A DNA stretch of 64,000 nucleotides from Mesorhizobium huakuii (GTDB taxonomy: Bacteria > Pseudomonadota > Alphaproteobacteria > Rhizobiales > Rhizobiaceae), in NCBI RefSeq assembly GCF_014189455.1, contig NZ_CP050296.1, positions 2,414,001 through 2,478,000 on the forward strand, given 5' to 3'. The notes beneath the pieces are model-generated. The model was not told where the DNA came from. It worked only from the letters and a program-made list of their open reading frames with translations, and ran no database searches. Of this stretch, positions 34,505-43,399 are shown piece after piece. Within the stretch, counting starts at the first letter, position 1, and each line of letters opens with the position of its first letter. The translations under genes and the position numbers were made by a program.

Positions 34505-34640
34505 ACCCTCCCCCTTGTGGGGAGGGTCGGCGAGCGGTCGGAGCGAAGCGGAGATCGTTCGACGGGGTGGGGGTCTGGCGCCAGCGTCACCCCCACCCCG
34601 CTCCGCTACGCGGATCGACCCTCCCCACAAGGGGGAGGGT
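34505..34640. repeat. Large dispersed inverted repeat (136 bp) adjoining the LysR start
   Basis: Perfect 25-bp arms, ACCCTCCCCCTTGTGGGGAG... at 34505-34529 and its complement at 34616-34640, with inner arms GGGGTGGGGG/CCCCCACCCC. This is a MITE-like repeat of the type scattered through Mesorhizobium genomes. Its right arm ends 3 bases before the LysR start ATG, and its GGGGGAGGG can act as the ribosome-binding site. Confidence 0.8.
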
Positions 34641-34643
34641 AAG

Positions 34644-35525
34644 ATGAACTGGGATGACGTCCGCATCTTTCTCGCCGTGGCGCGCGCCGGCCAGATCCTT
34701 GGCGCCGCCAGGCGGCTGGAGCTCAACCATGCCACCGTCTCGCGCCGCATCGCCGCACTCGAGGACGCGCTGCGCACGAAACTCTTTCGCCGGCTGACCA
34801 CCGGCAGCGAGTTGACGCCCGCCGGCGAGCGCTTCCTCGACATTGCCGAGCGCATGGAGGGTGACATGATCGCCGCGCGCTCGACCATATCGGGCGAAGG
34901 TGACGATATCTCCGGCACCGTGCGCATCGGCGCGCCGGACGGGTTTGGCGTCGCCTTCCTGGCCAGGCGCCTCGGCGAACTGACCGCGCTGCATCGCGAG
35001 CTGACGATCCAGCTCGTGCCGGTGCCGCGTTCCTTCTCGCTGTCCCGGCGCGAGGCCGACATCGCCATCACCGTCGAGCGGCCGACCGAAGGCCGGCTGG
35101 TGGCGGGAAAGCTGGTCGACTATTCGCTCGGCCTGTTTGCCTCGCGCGCCTACGCCGATGCCAATGGTCTGCCCAAAACCGCCGCCGAACTCGGCCAGCA
35201 CACCCTGATCGGCTATGTGCCTGACCTGATCGTCAGCCCTTCGCTCGACTATGCCTCTGAATTCAGCGCCGACTGGCGCACCAGCTTCGCCATTTCCTCG
35301 GCACTTGGCCAGGCCGAAGCGGTGCGCTCGGGCGCCGGCATCGGCATCCTGCACACCTTCGTCGCCCGCTCGATGCCGGAACTGGTCGCCGTCGATGTGG
35401 TGGCACCCATCCGCCGCGCCTACTGGCTGGTCTATCACGAATCGGTCAGGCCGCTGCGCCGCATCCAGATCGTCGCCGGCTTCATCACCAAGGCGGTGGA
35501 GCGGGAACGGGGCTTGTTCTTGTGA
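34644..35525 (+). CDS. LysR-family regulator
   Basis: A 293-residue regulator starting MNWDDVRIFLAVARAGQILGAARRLELNHATVSRRIAALEDALRTKLFRR. The effector domain (DDISGTVRIGAPDGFGVAFLARRLGELTALHREL) follows. The frame is open through the repeat upstream, but family homology starts here. The arrangement is unusual in that the 5' leader is a dispersed inverted repeat. It lies divergent from mmsA (330 bases away), which may be its target. Confidence 0.9.
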   Translation: MNWDDVRIFLAVARAGQILGAARRLELNHATVSRRIAALEDALRTKLFRRLTTGSELTPAGERFLDIAERMEGDMIAARSTISGEGDDISGTVRIGAPDGFGVAFLARRLGELTALHRELTIQLVPVPRSFSLSRREADIAITVERPTEGRLVAGKLVDYSLGLFASRAYADANGLPKTAAELGQHTLIGYVPDLIVSPSLDYASEFSADWRTSFAISSALGQAEAVRSGAGIGILHTFVARSMPELVAVDVVAPIRRAYWLVYHESVRPLRRIQIVAGFITKAVERERGLFL

Positions 35526-35527
35526 AT

Positions 35528-36100
35528 TCAGGCTGGATCGAGAGCAAAGGAACGTACAATTCTCTCGATCGGGCCGGCGACCCCTATCCACCTCGCCAGC
35601 ACTTCGTCCGCGCTTCCCATCAACATGCAGTTGACATAGCCAAAGCGTGAGCCGCGTATGGATAAGGCGATCCTGGAATGGCCGTGCAGGCCGAGTTTCT
35701 TGTCGCCAAGTGTAAAGGCTATATCGGCTAAGCGAACAGCATAGCCGGACGACCGTTGCTCAAGTCGTTCATTGCTGAATTCGGCGTTGCTGTAGGTCGG
35801 ACCGATCACCTGCCTCCAGTCCTCAGCAGACCAGTCCTTTTCAATGAATTTTTTCGGGTCGGAGAGCCTTATTGGTGCAGATGTGTTGGAGACGGAGGTT
35901 GATACCTGACAGATCAGCTCACCGCCTCCTATCTGCAGCTGCGTTGCCCCGCTGGAAGGCCGTTCAATCGGAAAGTTCCCCGGAAAGGTCAGCGAAAAGC
36001 CGTTGTCGGCGTCATGTACGGTCTTTTCAGGAAGCATTAAGACATTGAGCAGAATTCCGCCGACCATTGCCGGAAATAGAGTATGCATCGCCGCCGCCAC
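35528..36100 (-). CDS. Hypothetical exported protein, 190 aa
   Basis: An N-terminal hydrophobic stretch (TLFPAMVGGILLNVLML) looks like a signal anchor, followed by a mostly beta domain: DADNGFSLTFPGNFPIERPSSGATQLQIGGGELICQVSTSV, ending GPIERIVRSFALDPA. The pattern FSLTFPGNFP recalls small periplasmic or lipoprotein domains of unknown function. The stop is 2 bases from the convergent LysR stop. The start could also be the ATG four codons in. No name can be given. Confidence 0.6.
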   Translation of the reverse strand: MAAAMHTLFPAMVGGILLNVLMLPEKTVHDADNGFSLTFPGNFPIERPSSGATQLQIGGGELICQVSTSVSNTSAPIRLSDPKKFIEKDWSAEDWRQVIGPTYSNAEFSNERLEQRSSGYAVRLADIAFTLGDKKLGLHGHSRIALSIRGSRFGYVNCMLMGSADEVLARWIGVAGPIERIVRSFALDPA

Positions 36101-36297
36101 CTCGCCTAAAACCTACATCGGACAGCTCTTGCGGGCCGATGCATATCGAGGCAGATGATAGCACATGCATGCTGTGATCGTGCCGCCTTTTCCTTGCCAC
36201 AAAATCAGCGAGGGTGGAAGCAAGCGCGATGTCGCCGATCACGTAGGGGCTGGCTGCGACGGGTGGGACATTTTTTGCATAGCTGGCGCGGATAAAC

Positions 36298-36741
36298 ATG
36301 CGAGCCGTTCTTGCCATCCTGCCGCTGCTTTTCGTCTCGGCTTGCGCCAACCCGTGGACGAAAGTGCCGGAAGCCGAATTGCCTAAGCCGATCCGCTACG
36401 CCATGGCGCGCCCCTCGCCTTTCGTCATTGGCAATTATTGCGGTCCGGGCACTCGCACCGGCGATCTGTCGGCCCGACCGGTCGACCGGCTTGACGCGGT
36501 CTGCCAGACCCATGACGCCTGTTACATCGCCCGCCACAATCATTGCGACTGCGACGGTGCCCTCGTCGCCTCGGCCAGGGCCATCCGCGACGACAAGACG
36601 GCGCCCCGCAAGATGCGCGACGAGGCGGAATTGCTGATCGCTACATTCGCCATTCCCGTCTGCAAGGTATTTCCACAGGGCTTCATGCCGCCGCGCGACC
36701 CGGCACAGTTGAGCGCCATGAAGGCCGGAGCCGCCGGGTGA
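36298..36741 (+). CDS. Phospholipase A2-like lipoprotein
   Basis: A 147-residue protein with a lipoprotein signal MRAVLAILPLLFVSAC (lipobox Cys16). The mature part has a calcium-loop-like GNYCGPGT (residues 45-52) and the active-site helix DAVCQTHDACY with His72-Asp73 flanked by Cys69 and Cys75, the arrangement of phospholipase A2 (C-x2-H-D-x-C-Y). More cysteines follow (CDCDGA at 83-85, CKVF). It is short like prokaryotic PLA2s. Its stop overlaps the start of the PLD-like gene (GTGA). Predicted to hydrolyse or bind phospholipids in the envelope; activity unproven. Confidence 0.72.
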   Translation: MRAVLAILPLLFVSACANPWTKVPEAELPKPIRYAMARPSPFVIGNYCGPGTRTGDLSARPVDRLDAVCQTHDACYIARHNHCDCDGALVASARAIRDDKTAPRKMRDEAELLIATFAIPVCKVFPQGFMPPRDPAQLSAMKAGAAG

Positions 36742-38891
36742 ACCGACGCGCCTCCATCATCCTTGCCCTCATCGGGCTGGCCGCCCTTGCCGGTTGTACC
36801 GGCACAGGCCGTAATACCTGCGATCTCCTGCCGGGACAGGAGGCCTGCGCGCGGCCCTCTCTGTCGGCAGGCACGCCCGGGCCGCGGGTCGCGGCGTCGC
36901 AGTTTTTCGGCGATGCCGGCAGCAGCGACTACGAAAGACGCTTCCTGGCGCTGCTTGCCCACAATCAGCTCGACGCCATGGACCGCGCCAACGGCACCGG
37001 CCCGTTCGGGCGCAACCGGCGCGACGTGCAGAACAATGACTTCCAGGCAACCTATTCGACGCTGCTGCAACTGGCCGGACCAGTCGCCAAGGCGCATCTG
37101 CCGCCGGCCAGTGGCGGCAGCGGCGAGGGCTATTTCGACGGCCGCTGGCGGGTGTCGCGACAGACGCTTTACATCGACGCGGCAGCGCGGCCCTTGGCTC
37201 CCAAGACTTTCGATTTCTCCGGCCTACAGGCACGCAGCACCGAGATCGTCCTGCGCCAAGCGGGCAAGCAGCCTGCCGACATCGAGGGCACCTGCGACGG
37301 TCCTCTGGCGATCCGCGCCGCCGGCGCCTCGCGCACCATCGCCGCCGGCGCGGCGTTTCGCTTTCGCCTGTCCGGCGAAGACGACACGGTCAGCCTGTTT
37401 CCAAGCGACAGCCTGAACCGCTGCACGGTAAGAATCCGCTCCAGCCTTGCGCCGGCCGGCGCGCCGCTCACCATCCGGCGCGAAGAGACCGCCGATCCGA
37501 CACTCGCCAGCATCGACAGCCGCTATGAGCGTTGCCCGGTCCCCGACAGCGCCGGCCTCGACGCGCTCGAGCGCGCCTTCTATGCCAGCCGCTGGCTGTC
37601 GCAGACCTGCGCCCTGCCGATCGGCCAGCCCAAGCTGCTGCGCAAGTCGCGCGACGGCTTCAACGCCAAGGTCGAGGCGCTGATGGGCGCGCCGCTGTCG
37701 GATGCGGCAATAGACAAGGGCGATCCGGAGCTGCCGCTCGATTTCTCCAGGGCGCCAAGGCTGAAGCTGATCTATCTGTCCTCGCTCGAATTCAAGGCCG
37801 ACTTTTCCGGCTGCATCATGGAACGGCTGATCCGTCATCATGCCGCCCTTGGCACCAAGGTGCGCATCATGGTCACCGACGTGCTGGAGCGCGAGAAGGA
37901 CGACGCCATGCTGCACCGGCTGGCGGCCGAGTTCCCCAATGTCGAACTGCAGGAATACCGCTGGCGCGCCGATCATGGCGCGCCGATCGACGAGCAGATC
38001 TCACAACTGCACAAGACCCATCATATCAAGATGCTGGCGACGCTGGCTGAGGTCCCCGCGCGCTCGCGCGTCATCATCGGCGGCCGCAACATCCATGACG
38101 GATTCCTGTTCCACAGCCCGATCGACCTGTCGCGTTATCCGGACCTGCAGCAATACGGCAAGACCGACGGGCTTTCGCTGAACTACTATTCGAACTGGAG
38201 CGACTTCGACATCGAGTTCGCCGACAAGGCGACGGTCGAGACGCTTGCCGCGCATCTGTCGACGATATGGTTGCGCGACGCCGACACCAATCTGGCGCGC
38301 CCCTTCTCCATCCCGGTTCGCGGCGATGGCCGCCCCCGAGGCAACGCCCGGCATTTCATTTCGGTGCCCTATGAGGACGACCATGCGCTGGAGGCCTATT
38401 TCGTCGAGCTGGTCGATGCCGCCCAACACCACATCCAGATCGTCAACCCCTACCTCAATCTGACGCCGAGCCTCGCCCAGGCCGTTGACCGGGCACTTGC
38501 CCGTGGCGTCAAGATCGACATTGTCGGCCGCATCGATCTCAAGGGCGATATTGGCGGCAGGTTCCTCACCGCGCTCAACAAGCTGTTCGTCGAGAAGTAT
38601 GGCGACCGCATCAACATCCGCGAGTTCAAGGCGCCCGACGTGGTGCTGCATTCCAAGATCATGATGATCGACGAAAGGCTGGTCGCCATCTCCTCGGTCA
38701 ATCTCAACAACCGCAGCTTCTTCCACGATTCAGAGAACGGCATGACGGTGCTCGATCCCGCCTTCTACGTCAGGATGAAGCCGATCTATGACGACTACCT
38801 CGCCCACTCGAACCCGGTCGCCACCAAGGTGACGATCCCCTGGGCCTACCGGCTGCTCTTTGACGAGGCTTGGGTCAGGCAGGCGTTCTGA
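36738..38891 (+). CDS. Phospholipase D-family lipoprotein
   Basis: A 717-residue protein starting with GTG (VNRRASIILALIGLAALAGC), a lipoprotein signal with lipobox LAGC. About 300 residues of N-terminal region without a recognised fold precede two PLD modules. The first is KTHHIKMLATLAEVPARSRVIIGGRNIHDG (HxK plus downstream GGRN), the second VVLHSKIMMIDERLVAISSVNLNNRSFFHDSENG (HxKx4D ... N). The two HKD halves form one PLD active site in the family. Predicted envelope phosphodiesterase or cardiolipin-synthase-like enzyme. Overlaps the PLA2-like gene by 4 bases, so the pair is coupled. Confidence 0.85.
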   Translation: MNRRASIILALIGLAALAGCTGTGRNTCDLLPGQEACARPSLSAGTPGPRVAASQFFGDAGSSDYERRFLALLAHNQLDAMDRANGTGPFGRNRRDVQNNDFQATYSTLLQLAGPVAKAHLPPASGGSGEGYFDGRWRVSRQTLYIDAAARPLAPKTFDFSGLQARSTEIVLRQAGKQPADIEGTCDGPLAIRAAGASRTIAAGAAFRFRLSGEDDTVSLFPSDSLNRCTVRIRSSLAPAGAPLTIRREETADPTLASIDSRYERCPVPDSAGLDALERAFYASRWLSQTCALPIGQPKLLRKSRDGFNAKVEALMGAPLSDAAIDKGDPELPLDFSRAPRLKLIYLSSLEFKADFSGCIMERLIRHHAALGTKVRIMVTDVLEREKDDAMLHRLAAEFPNVELQEYRWRADHGAPIDEQISQLHKTHHIKMLATLAEVPARSRVIIGGRNIHDGFLFHSPIDLSRYPDLQQYGKTDGLSLNYYSNWSDFDIEFADKATVETLAAHLSTIWLRDADTNLARPFSIPVRGDGRPRGNARHFISVPYEDDHALEAYFVELVDAAQHHIQIVNPYLNLTPSLAQAVDRALARGVKIDIVGRIDLKGDIGGRFLTALNKLFVEKYGDRINIREFKAPDVVLHSKIMMIDERLVAISSVNLNNRSFFHDSENGMTVLDPAFYVRMKPIYDDYLAHSNPVATKVTIPWAYRLLFDEAWVRQAF

Positions 38892-38904
38892 CCCCCATCG
38901 CCCC

Positions 38905-40161
38905 CTATTTCAGGTAACGTTCCTGCGCCAGCGCACGGGCATCGATGTCGGGCACCTTGTTCGACATGATGTCGGCCAGCACCTTGGCCGAGCCGCAGGC
39001 CATGGTCCAGCCGAGCGTGCCATGGCCGGTGTTGAGGAAGAGATTGGAAAGCTCGGTGCGGCCGATCAGCGGCGGGCCATCCGGCGTCATCGGCCGAAGT
39101 CCGCACCAGAAGGTCGCCTCGCGCATGGCGCCGGCGCCCGCAAAGAGATCGCCGACCGAATGTTCGAGCGTGCGGCGCCGCGATTCGTGCAGCCTGAGGT
39201 CGAAGCCGGAAATCTCGGCCGTGCCGCCGACGCGGATGCGGTCGCCCAGCCGGGTGATCGCCACCTTATAGGTCTCATCCATCACGGTCGACACCGGCGC
39301 CAGGGCGGCATCCTTGATCGGCACGGTGATCGAATAGCCCTTGACCGGATAGACCGGGATCGACCGTTTCATCCGGCGCATGAAGCCGGCCGAGTAGCTG
39401 CCCAGCGCCATCACATAGGCTTCTGAAGCCTTGAACCCCTTGCTGGTGCTGAGATTGGCGATGCGGTTGCGGCTGCGGATAACGCGCCAGATCGTCGTGT
39501 CGTATTCGAACGTGACGCCGCGCGCGACGCAGAGTTCGGCCAGTTTCTCGGTGAACATCTTGCAGTCGCCGGTCTCGTCATGCGGCAGCCGCAGCCCCCC
39601 GACGAACTTCTCGCGCACACCGGCCAGCGCCGGCTCCGCCGCGATGCAGCCGTCCTGGTCGAGGATCTCGTAGGGCACGCCATATTTCTTCAGCACCTCG
39701 ACATCGCCGCCGGTGCCGTCGAGCTGCTTTTGCGTGCGAAACAGCTGCAGCGTGCCCTGGGTGCGCTCGTCATAAGTGATGCCGGTTGCTTCGCGCAGCG
39801 CCTTCAGCGTGTCGCGGCTGTATTCGGCGAGCGGCACCATGCGCGACTTGTTGATCGCATAGCGCTCGGCCGTGCAGTTGCGCAGCATCTTGACCAGCCA
39901 GGTCCACATATGCGGGTCGAAGGCCGGCCGCACCACCAATGGCCCATGCTTCATCAACAGCCATTTGATCGCCTTCAGCGGAATGCCGGGCCCGGCCCAG
40001 GGCGAGGCATAGCCGGGCGAAATCTCGCCGGCATTGGCGAAGCTGGTTTCCAGCGCCGGGCCTTTCTGGCGGTCGAGCACCGTCACCTCGTGACCAGCCC
40101 CGGCAAGATAATAGGCCGTGGTCACCCCGATGACGCCACCGCCCAGCACCATGATCTTCAT
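38905..40161 (-). CDS. dadA: D-amino acid dehydrogenase (DadA)
   Basis: A 418-residue flavoprotein, start [31 protein letters not shown] (FAD motif GGGVIG). DadA pattern: [52 protein letters not shown] and the C-terminal [23 protein letters not shown]. It oxidises D-alanine and other D-amino acids at the membrane face, feeding electrons to quinone. The alanine racemase gene lies 91 bases upstream on the same strand, the classic dadAX arrangement. Confidence 0.96.
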   Translation of the reverse strand: MKIMVLGGGVIGVTTAYYLAGAGHEVTVLDRQKGPALETSFANAGEISPGYASPWAGPGIPLKAIKWLLMKHGPLVVRPAFDPHMWTWLVKMLRNCTAERYAINKSRMVPLAEYSRDTLKALREATGITYDERTQGTLQLFRTQKQLDGTGGDVEVLKKYGVPYEILDQDGCIAAEPALAGVREKFVGGLRLPHDETGDCKMFTEKLAELCVARGVTFEYDTTIWRVIRSRNRIANLSTSKGFKASEAYVMALGSYSAGFMRRMKRSIPVYPVKGYSITVPIKDAALAPVSTVMDETYKVAITRLGDRIRVGGTAEISGFDLRLHESRRRTLEHSVGDLFAGAGAMREATFWCGLRPMTPDGPPLIGRTELSNLFLNTGHGTLGWTMACGSAKVLADIMSNKVPDIDARALAQERYLK

Positions 40162-40252
40162 CGCATCACGCTCCACGCCGCCACGGACACCGGGCATGCC
40201 ATTCCCTGTCTGCCGGATTTTGCCGCGCCCGCCAAGAGGCTAGCCCAAAGGG

Positions 40253-41398
40253 CTATCCATTGACGTAATGCCTATGAAAGCGCGGGCCGAGGCTGGCCAG
40301 GATTTCATAGCCGATGGTGCCGGCATGGCCGGCGGCATCGTCGACGCTCTGCGAAGGACCGAGCAGCTCGACCAGATCGCCCTCGCGCAGTTTGCCGGGC
40401 AGCAAGGCGGAGACGTCGAGAATGATCGAATCCATCGACACACGGCCGAGGAAAGGCAGGCGCACCCCTTCGAACCACGCCGCCGAAGTGGAGCGACGCA
40501 GCCAGCCATCCGCATAGCCGAACGAGATCGTCGCCAGGCTCAGCGGGCCTTCCGCGTGATAGGTATGGCCGTAGCCGACGCCGGTGCCTTTTTCGACGCG
40601 GCGCGTCTGCGCCACCTTGGCCCGCAGCCGCACGACAGGCAGCATCGGATTGGGCTCGCCAGGCGTGGGATTGATGCCGTAGAGCGCCGCTCCCGGCCGG
40701 GCGAGGTGGTAATGGTAGGGCTGCCCGAGAAAAATGCCGGAAGAGTTGGCAAGCGAGGCGGGCGCCTCGGGCAGCATGGCGCGCAGCCGCTCGAAGGCCT
40801 GCCGCTGTTGTTCATTGGCCGAATGGCGCGGCTCGTCGGCGCAGGCCAGATGGCTCATCACATACCGGATGTCGATGCCTTCGAAAGCATCGGCATCTCC
40901 GGCCAGTGCCTCGACTTCGGACGGCGCCATACCGAGCCGCGACATGCCGCTGTCGACCTGAACCGCCGCCGGCAGCTTTCGGCCGGCAGCGCGTGCCGCA
41001 GCACTCCAGGCTTTCAACTGTCCGACACTGTTGACGACCGCGCAGAGGCCGGCTGCCACCGCTTCCGGTTCGGAACCCGGCGGCAGCCCGTTCAGCACGT
41101 AAATGTCGGGCCCGCCCCCGATCGCCTTGCGCAGCTTGACGCCTTCGGCCAGCAGCGCGACGAAGAAGATATCGCAACCATCCTTGATGAGTGCCGATGC
41201 CACTTGGGCGGCACCGAGGCCGTAGCCGTCGGCCTTGACCACGCCAGCGCAGCGCACGCCACCCAGCCGTGCCTTCAGCCGCCTGTAATTTTCACGGATC
41301 GCGCCGAGATCGATGGTCAGGATCGCGCCAGCCGCCGCTTCGCTGACCGGCCAATCGGTGACGGTTTTCGCTGCAGTCGGGTTGACGGCGTCGTTCAT
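40253..41398 (-). CDS. alr: Alanine racemase (catabolic, DadX-like)
   Basis: A 381-residue fold-type III PLP enzyme. PLP-Lys is Lys55 in CAGVVKADGYGLGA. QVDSGMSRLGMAPSE, YVMSHLACADEP, HLARPGAALYGINPTPGE, and the C-terminal catalytic Tyr near KGTGVGYGHTYHAEG and GRVSMDSIILDVS are all present. It supplies D-alanine for peptidoglycan or, with dadA beside it, interconverts L- and D-alanine for catabolism. Upstream 74 bases separate it from rppH. The convergence with the housekeeping cluster makes it part of a minus-strand run. Confidence 0.95.
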   Translation of the reverse strand: MNDAVNPTAAKTVTDWPVSEAAAGAILTIDLGAIRENYRRLKARLGGVRCAGVVKADGYGLGAAQVASALIKDGCDIFFVALLAEGVKLRKAIGGGPDIYVLNGLPPGSEPEAVAAGLCAVVNSVGQLKAWSAAARAAGRKLPAAVQVDSGMSRLGMAPSEVEALAGDADAFEGIDIRYVMSHLACADEPRHSANEQQRQAFERLRAMLPEAPASLANSSGIFLGQPYHYHLARPGAALYGINPTPGEPNPMLPVVRLRAKVAQTRRVEKGTGVGYGHTYHAEGPLSLATISFGYADGWLRRSTSAAWFEGVRLPFLGRVSMDSIILDVSALLPGKLREGDLVELLGPSQSVDDAAGHAGTIGYEILASLGPRFHRHYVNG

Positions 41399-41472
41399 TG
41401 GCGACCCTCATTGCATCGGCCATCAATACGACCACCGCACGGGCGCGGCAACCTTGGCCAACGTTTTGCGGA

Positions 41473-41994
41473 CTAGCGCGCCAGATGGCTGAACGCCGCC
41501 ACCACGTCTTCATAGACCTTGCGCTTGAACGGCACGATCAGGTCGGGCAGATCCCGCATCGGCCGCCACGACCATTTGTCGAATTCGGCGGTGTGGCCGC
41601 CCGGCGGCGGATTGATCTGGATCTCGCTCACATCGCCATGGAAGCGGAAGGCGAACCATTTCTGCGTCTGGCCGCGATAGCGCCCCTTGAAGGCAATGCC
41701 GACGAGGTGGTCCGGCAGATCATAATTGATCCAGTCCGGCGCCTCGGCGAGCAGCGAGACGCTGCGCATGCCGGTCTCCTCGTAGAGCTCCCGCTCGGCC
41801 GCCTGCAGCGGCTCCTCGCCCTTGTCGATGCCGCCTTGCGGCATCTGCCAGAGCTGCGTCGTGCCCGCGAATTCGCTGTCGGGCTCGGCAATGCGATGCC
41901 CGACCCAGACCAGGCCATCGCCATTGAGGATCATCAGCCCGACACAGGGACGGTAGGGCAGCGTTTCACGGTCGACGATTTTCGTCTTCGGCAT
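41473..41994 (-). CDS. rppH: RNA pyrophosphohydrolase (Nudix)
   Basis: A 173-residue Nudix hydrolase with the N-terminus [23 protein letters not shown] and Nudix box [23 protein letters not shown] (Gx5Ex7REUxEExGU). The C-terminal [29 protein letters not shown] is RppH-like. It removes pyrophosphate from 5'-triphosphate RNA to start decay; it may also act on dinucleoside polyphosphates. Its start overlaps the preceding deacetylase stop by one base (TGATG), marking the last gene of the envC-ctpA operon. Confidence 0.95.
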   Translation of the reverse strand: MPKTKIVDRETLPYRPCVGLMILNGDGLVWVGHRIAEPDSEFAGTTQLWQMPQGGIDKGEEPLQAAERELYEETGMRSVSLLAEAPDWINYDLPDHLVGIAFKGRYRGQTQKWFAFRFHGDVSEIQINPPPGGHTAEFDKWSWRPMRDLPDLIVPFKRKVYEDVVAAFSHLAR

Positions 41995-43205
41995 CAGTCA
42001 GTCTCTCCAGCCATCTTCCGATGGCTAACCCTTTGCGGATCGATGGCCACCGCCGAAATCGGCACGATCTCGATGCCGCGTTTCTTGGCCTCGGCAATCC
42101 AGGATGAGACCGTGTCGACCGTCAGGTCGAAGGCCGAGCCGATGCCGACGGCAGAGCCCTTGGCCCGCGCGGTGGCTTCGAGACTGTCCAGTTTCTTCAG
42201 GATGGCACCGCGATCCTGCACCGCGTCGATCGCCATGTCGCCGGCGACGAAGGGCACGCCGTCCTTCAGCGCCAGGTCGGGCGCCAGGCTGCGCGCCGAC
42301 GAGCCATCGTCGATATAGGCGAGACCCCGTTTGCCGAGTTCGGCCATGAACGGCTCCATCGCCGCCGTGTCGGCGGAAAAGCGTGCGCCCATATAGTTCA
42401 TGACACCGGTATAGTTCGTCGTCCGCGACAGCGCCCAGTGCAGGTTTTTCAGGTTTTCTTCGGCGCTCGCCGCCACCGTCAGCGTGTTGCGGCCGGGGTT
42501 GACGTTGGGATAGTCGAACGGTTCGAGCGGCACCTGCATGACGATCTCATGGCCGCTCTGCCGGGCGGCCTGCATCCAGCGGCCGATGCTGTTGCCTTGC
42601 GGCGCGAAAGCCAGCGTCACTTCCGCCGGCAGCTTGGCGATGGCCGCCTGGGTGCCGGTCTGCGACACGGCAAGTCCACCGATGACGATTGCCACCCGCG
42701 CACCGCGCGCGCCGGACCACGGCCGTGCATAGACATCGAACGGCCGCCTGCCATCGGCGGAGCGTATCGGCAAGGGTCCGGCGTCGCTGGTTTCGATCAG
42801 CGCCTTGTCGGGAAGATGCGCAATCTTCAGGTTCTGCCCAATGCTCGACGGATCGCGAATGACGATAGCCGCCTGCGGCGGACCATCGCCCTCCTCCTTC
42901 TGCACATGGATGATCTGCGGACCACCGGTCTTGGTTGGCGTTTCAACCTTTGGTGCCGCGACCGGGGCCAAAGCGGATGGCGCGGCAGCGGGCTCGGCCG
43001 CCGCCGTCACCTTCGGCGTCGAAACGGCGACCTCTTGCGGCTTGCGAAACGGCTTTTCCCGGAGCGCGATCGCGGCGGACACGCCAACCACCGCCAGCAC
43101 GACAATTGTCGACACGATCACGCCCGCACTGACCTTGCCGGCGGCGCGCGGCGCCTGGACGGTCTGTCCAAGCGGGCGTTCGATGTCCTTGCCGATATCA
43201 GCCAA
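41994..43205 (-). CDS. Divergent polysaccharide deacetylase family protein (YibQ-like)
   Basis: A 403-residue protein with an N-terminal transmembrane helix ([21 protein letters not shown], about 27-47) and an Ala/Pro-rich linker, then the divergent polysaccharide deacetylase domain: [73 protein letters not shown]. The NodB-type metal triad is not clearly intact, as usual in this group. It sits with envC-like and ctpA genes, so a role in peptidoglycan metabolism is likely. Confidence 0.9.
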   Translation of the reverse strand: MADIGKDIERPLGQTVQAPRAAGKVSAGVIVSTIVVLAVVGVSAAIALREKPFRKPQEVAVSTPKVTAAAEPAAAPSALAPVAAPKVETPTKTGGPQIIHVQKEEGDGPPQAAIVIRDPSSIGQNLKIAHLPDKALIETSDAGPLPIRSADGRRPFDVYARPWSGARGARVAIVIGGLAVSQTGTQAAIAKLPAEVTLAFAPQGNSIGRWMQAARQSGHEIVMQVPLEPFDYPNVNPGRNTLTVAASAEENLKNLHWALSRTTNYTGVMNYMGARFSADTAAMEPFMAELGKRGLAYIDDGSSARSLAPDLALKDGVPFVAGDMAIDAVQDRGAILKKLDSLEATARAKGSAVGIGSAFDLTVDTVSSWIAEAKKRGIEIVPISAVAIDPQRVSHRKMAGETD

Positions 43206-43399
43206 GCGCTGTCCCCGGAGCGCATGGTTCCGAAGGCGACCCCCTTCGGCGACATGCGCGAATTCATCAACCCTGGCGCGCCACTGGCGCCGAATCTGGA
43301 GGCCTTGTCTTGCCTCCCCGAATCAAACTGCCGGAACCTTTCGGTCCCGGCAGCATCGCATTGCTTCGTTCAGCCGGCCAGACCTGGCCGGCCAAGCCG

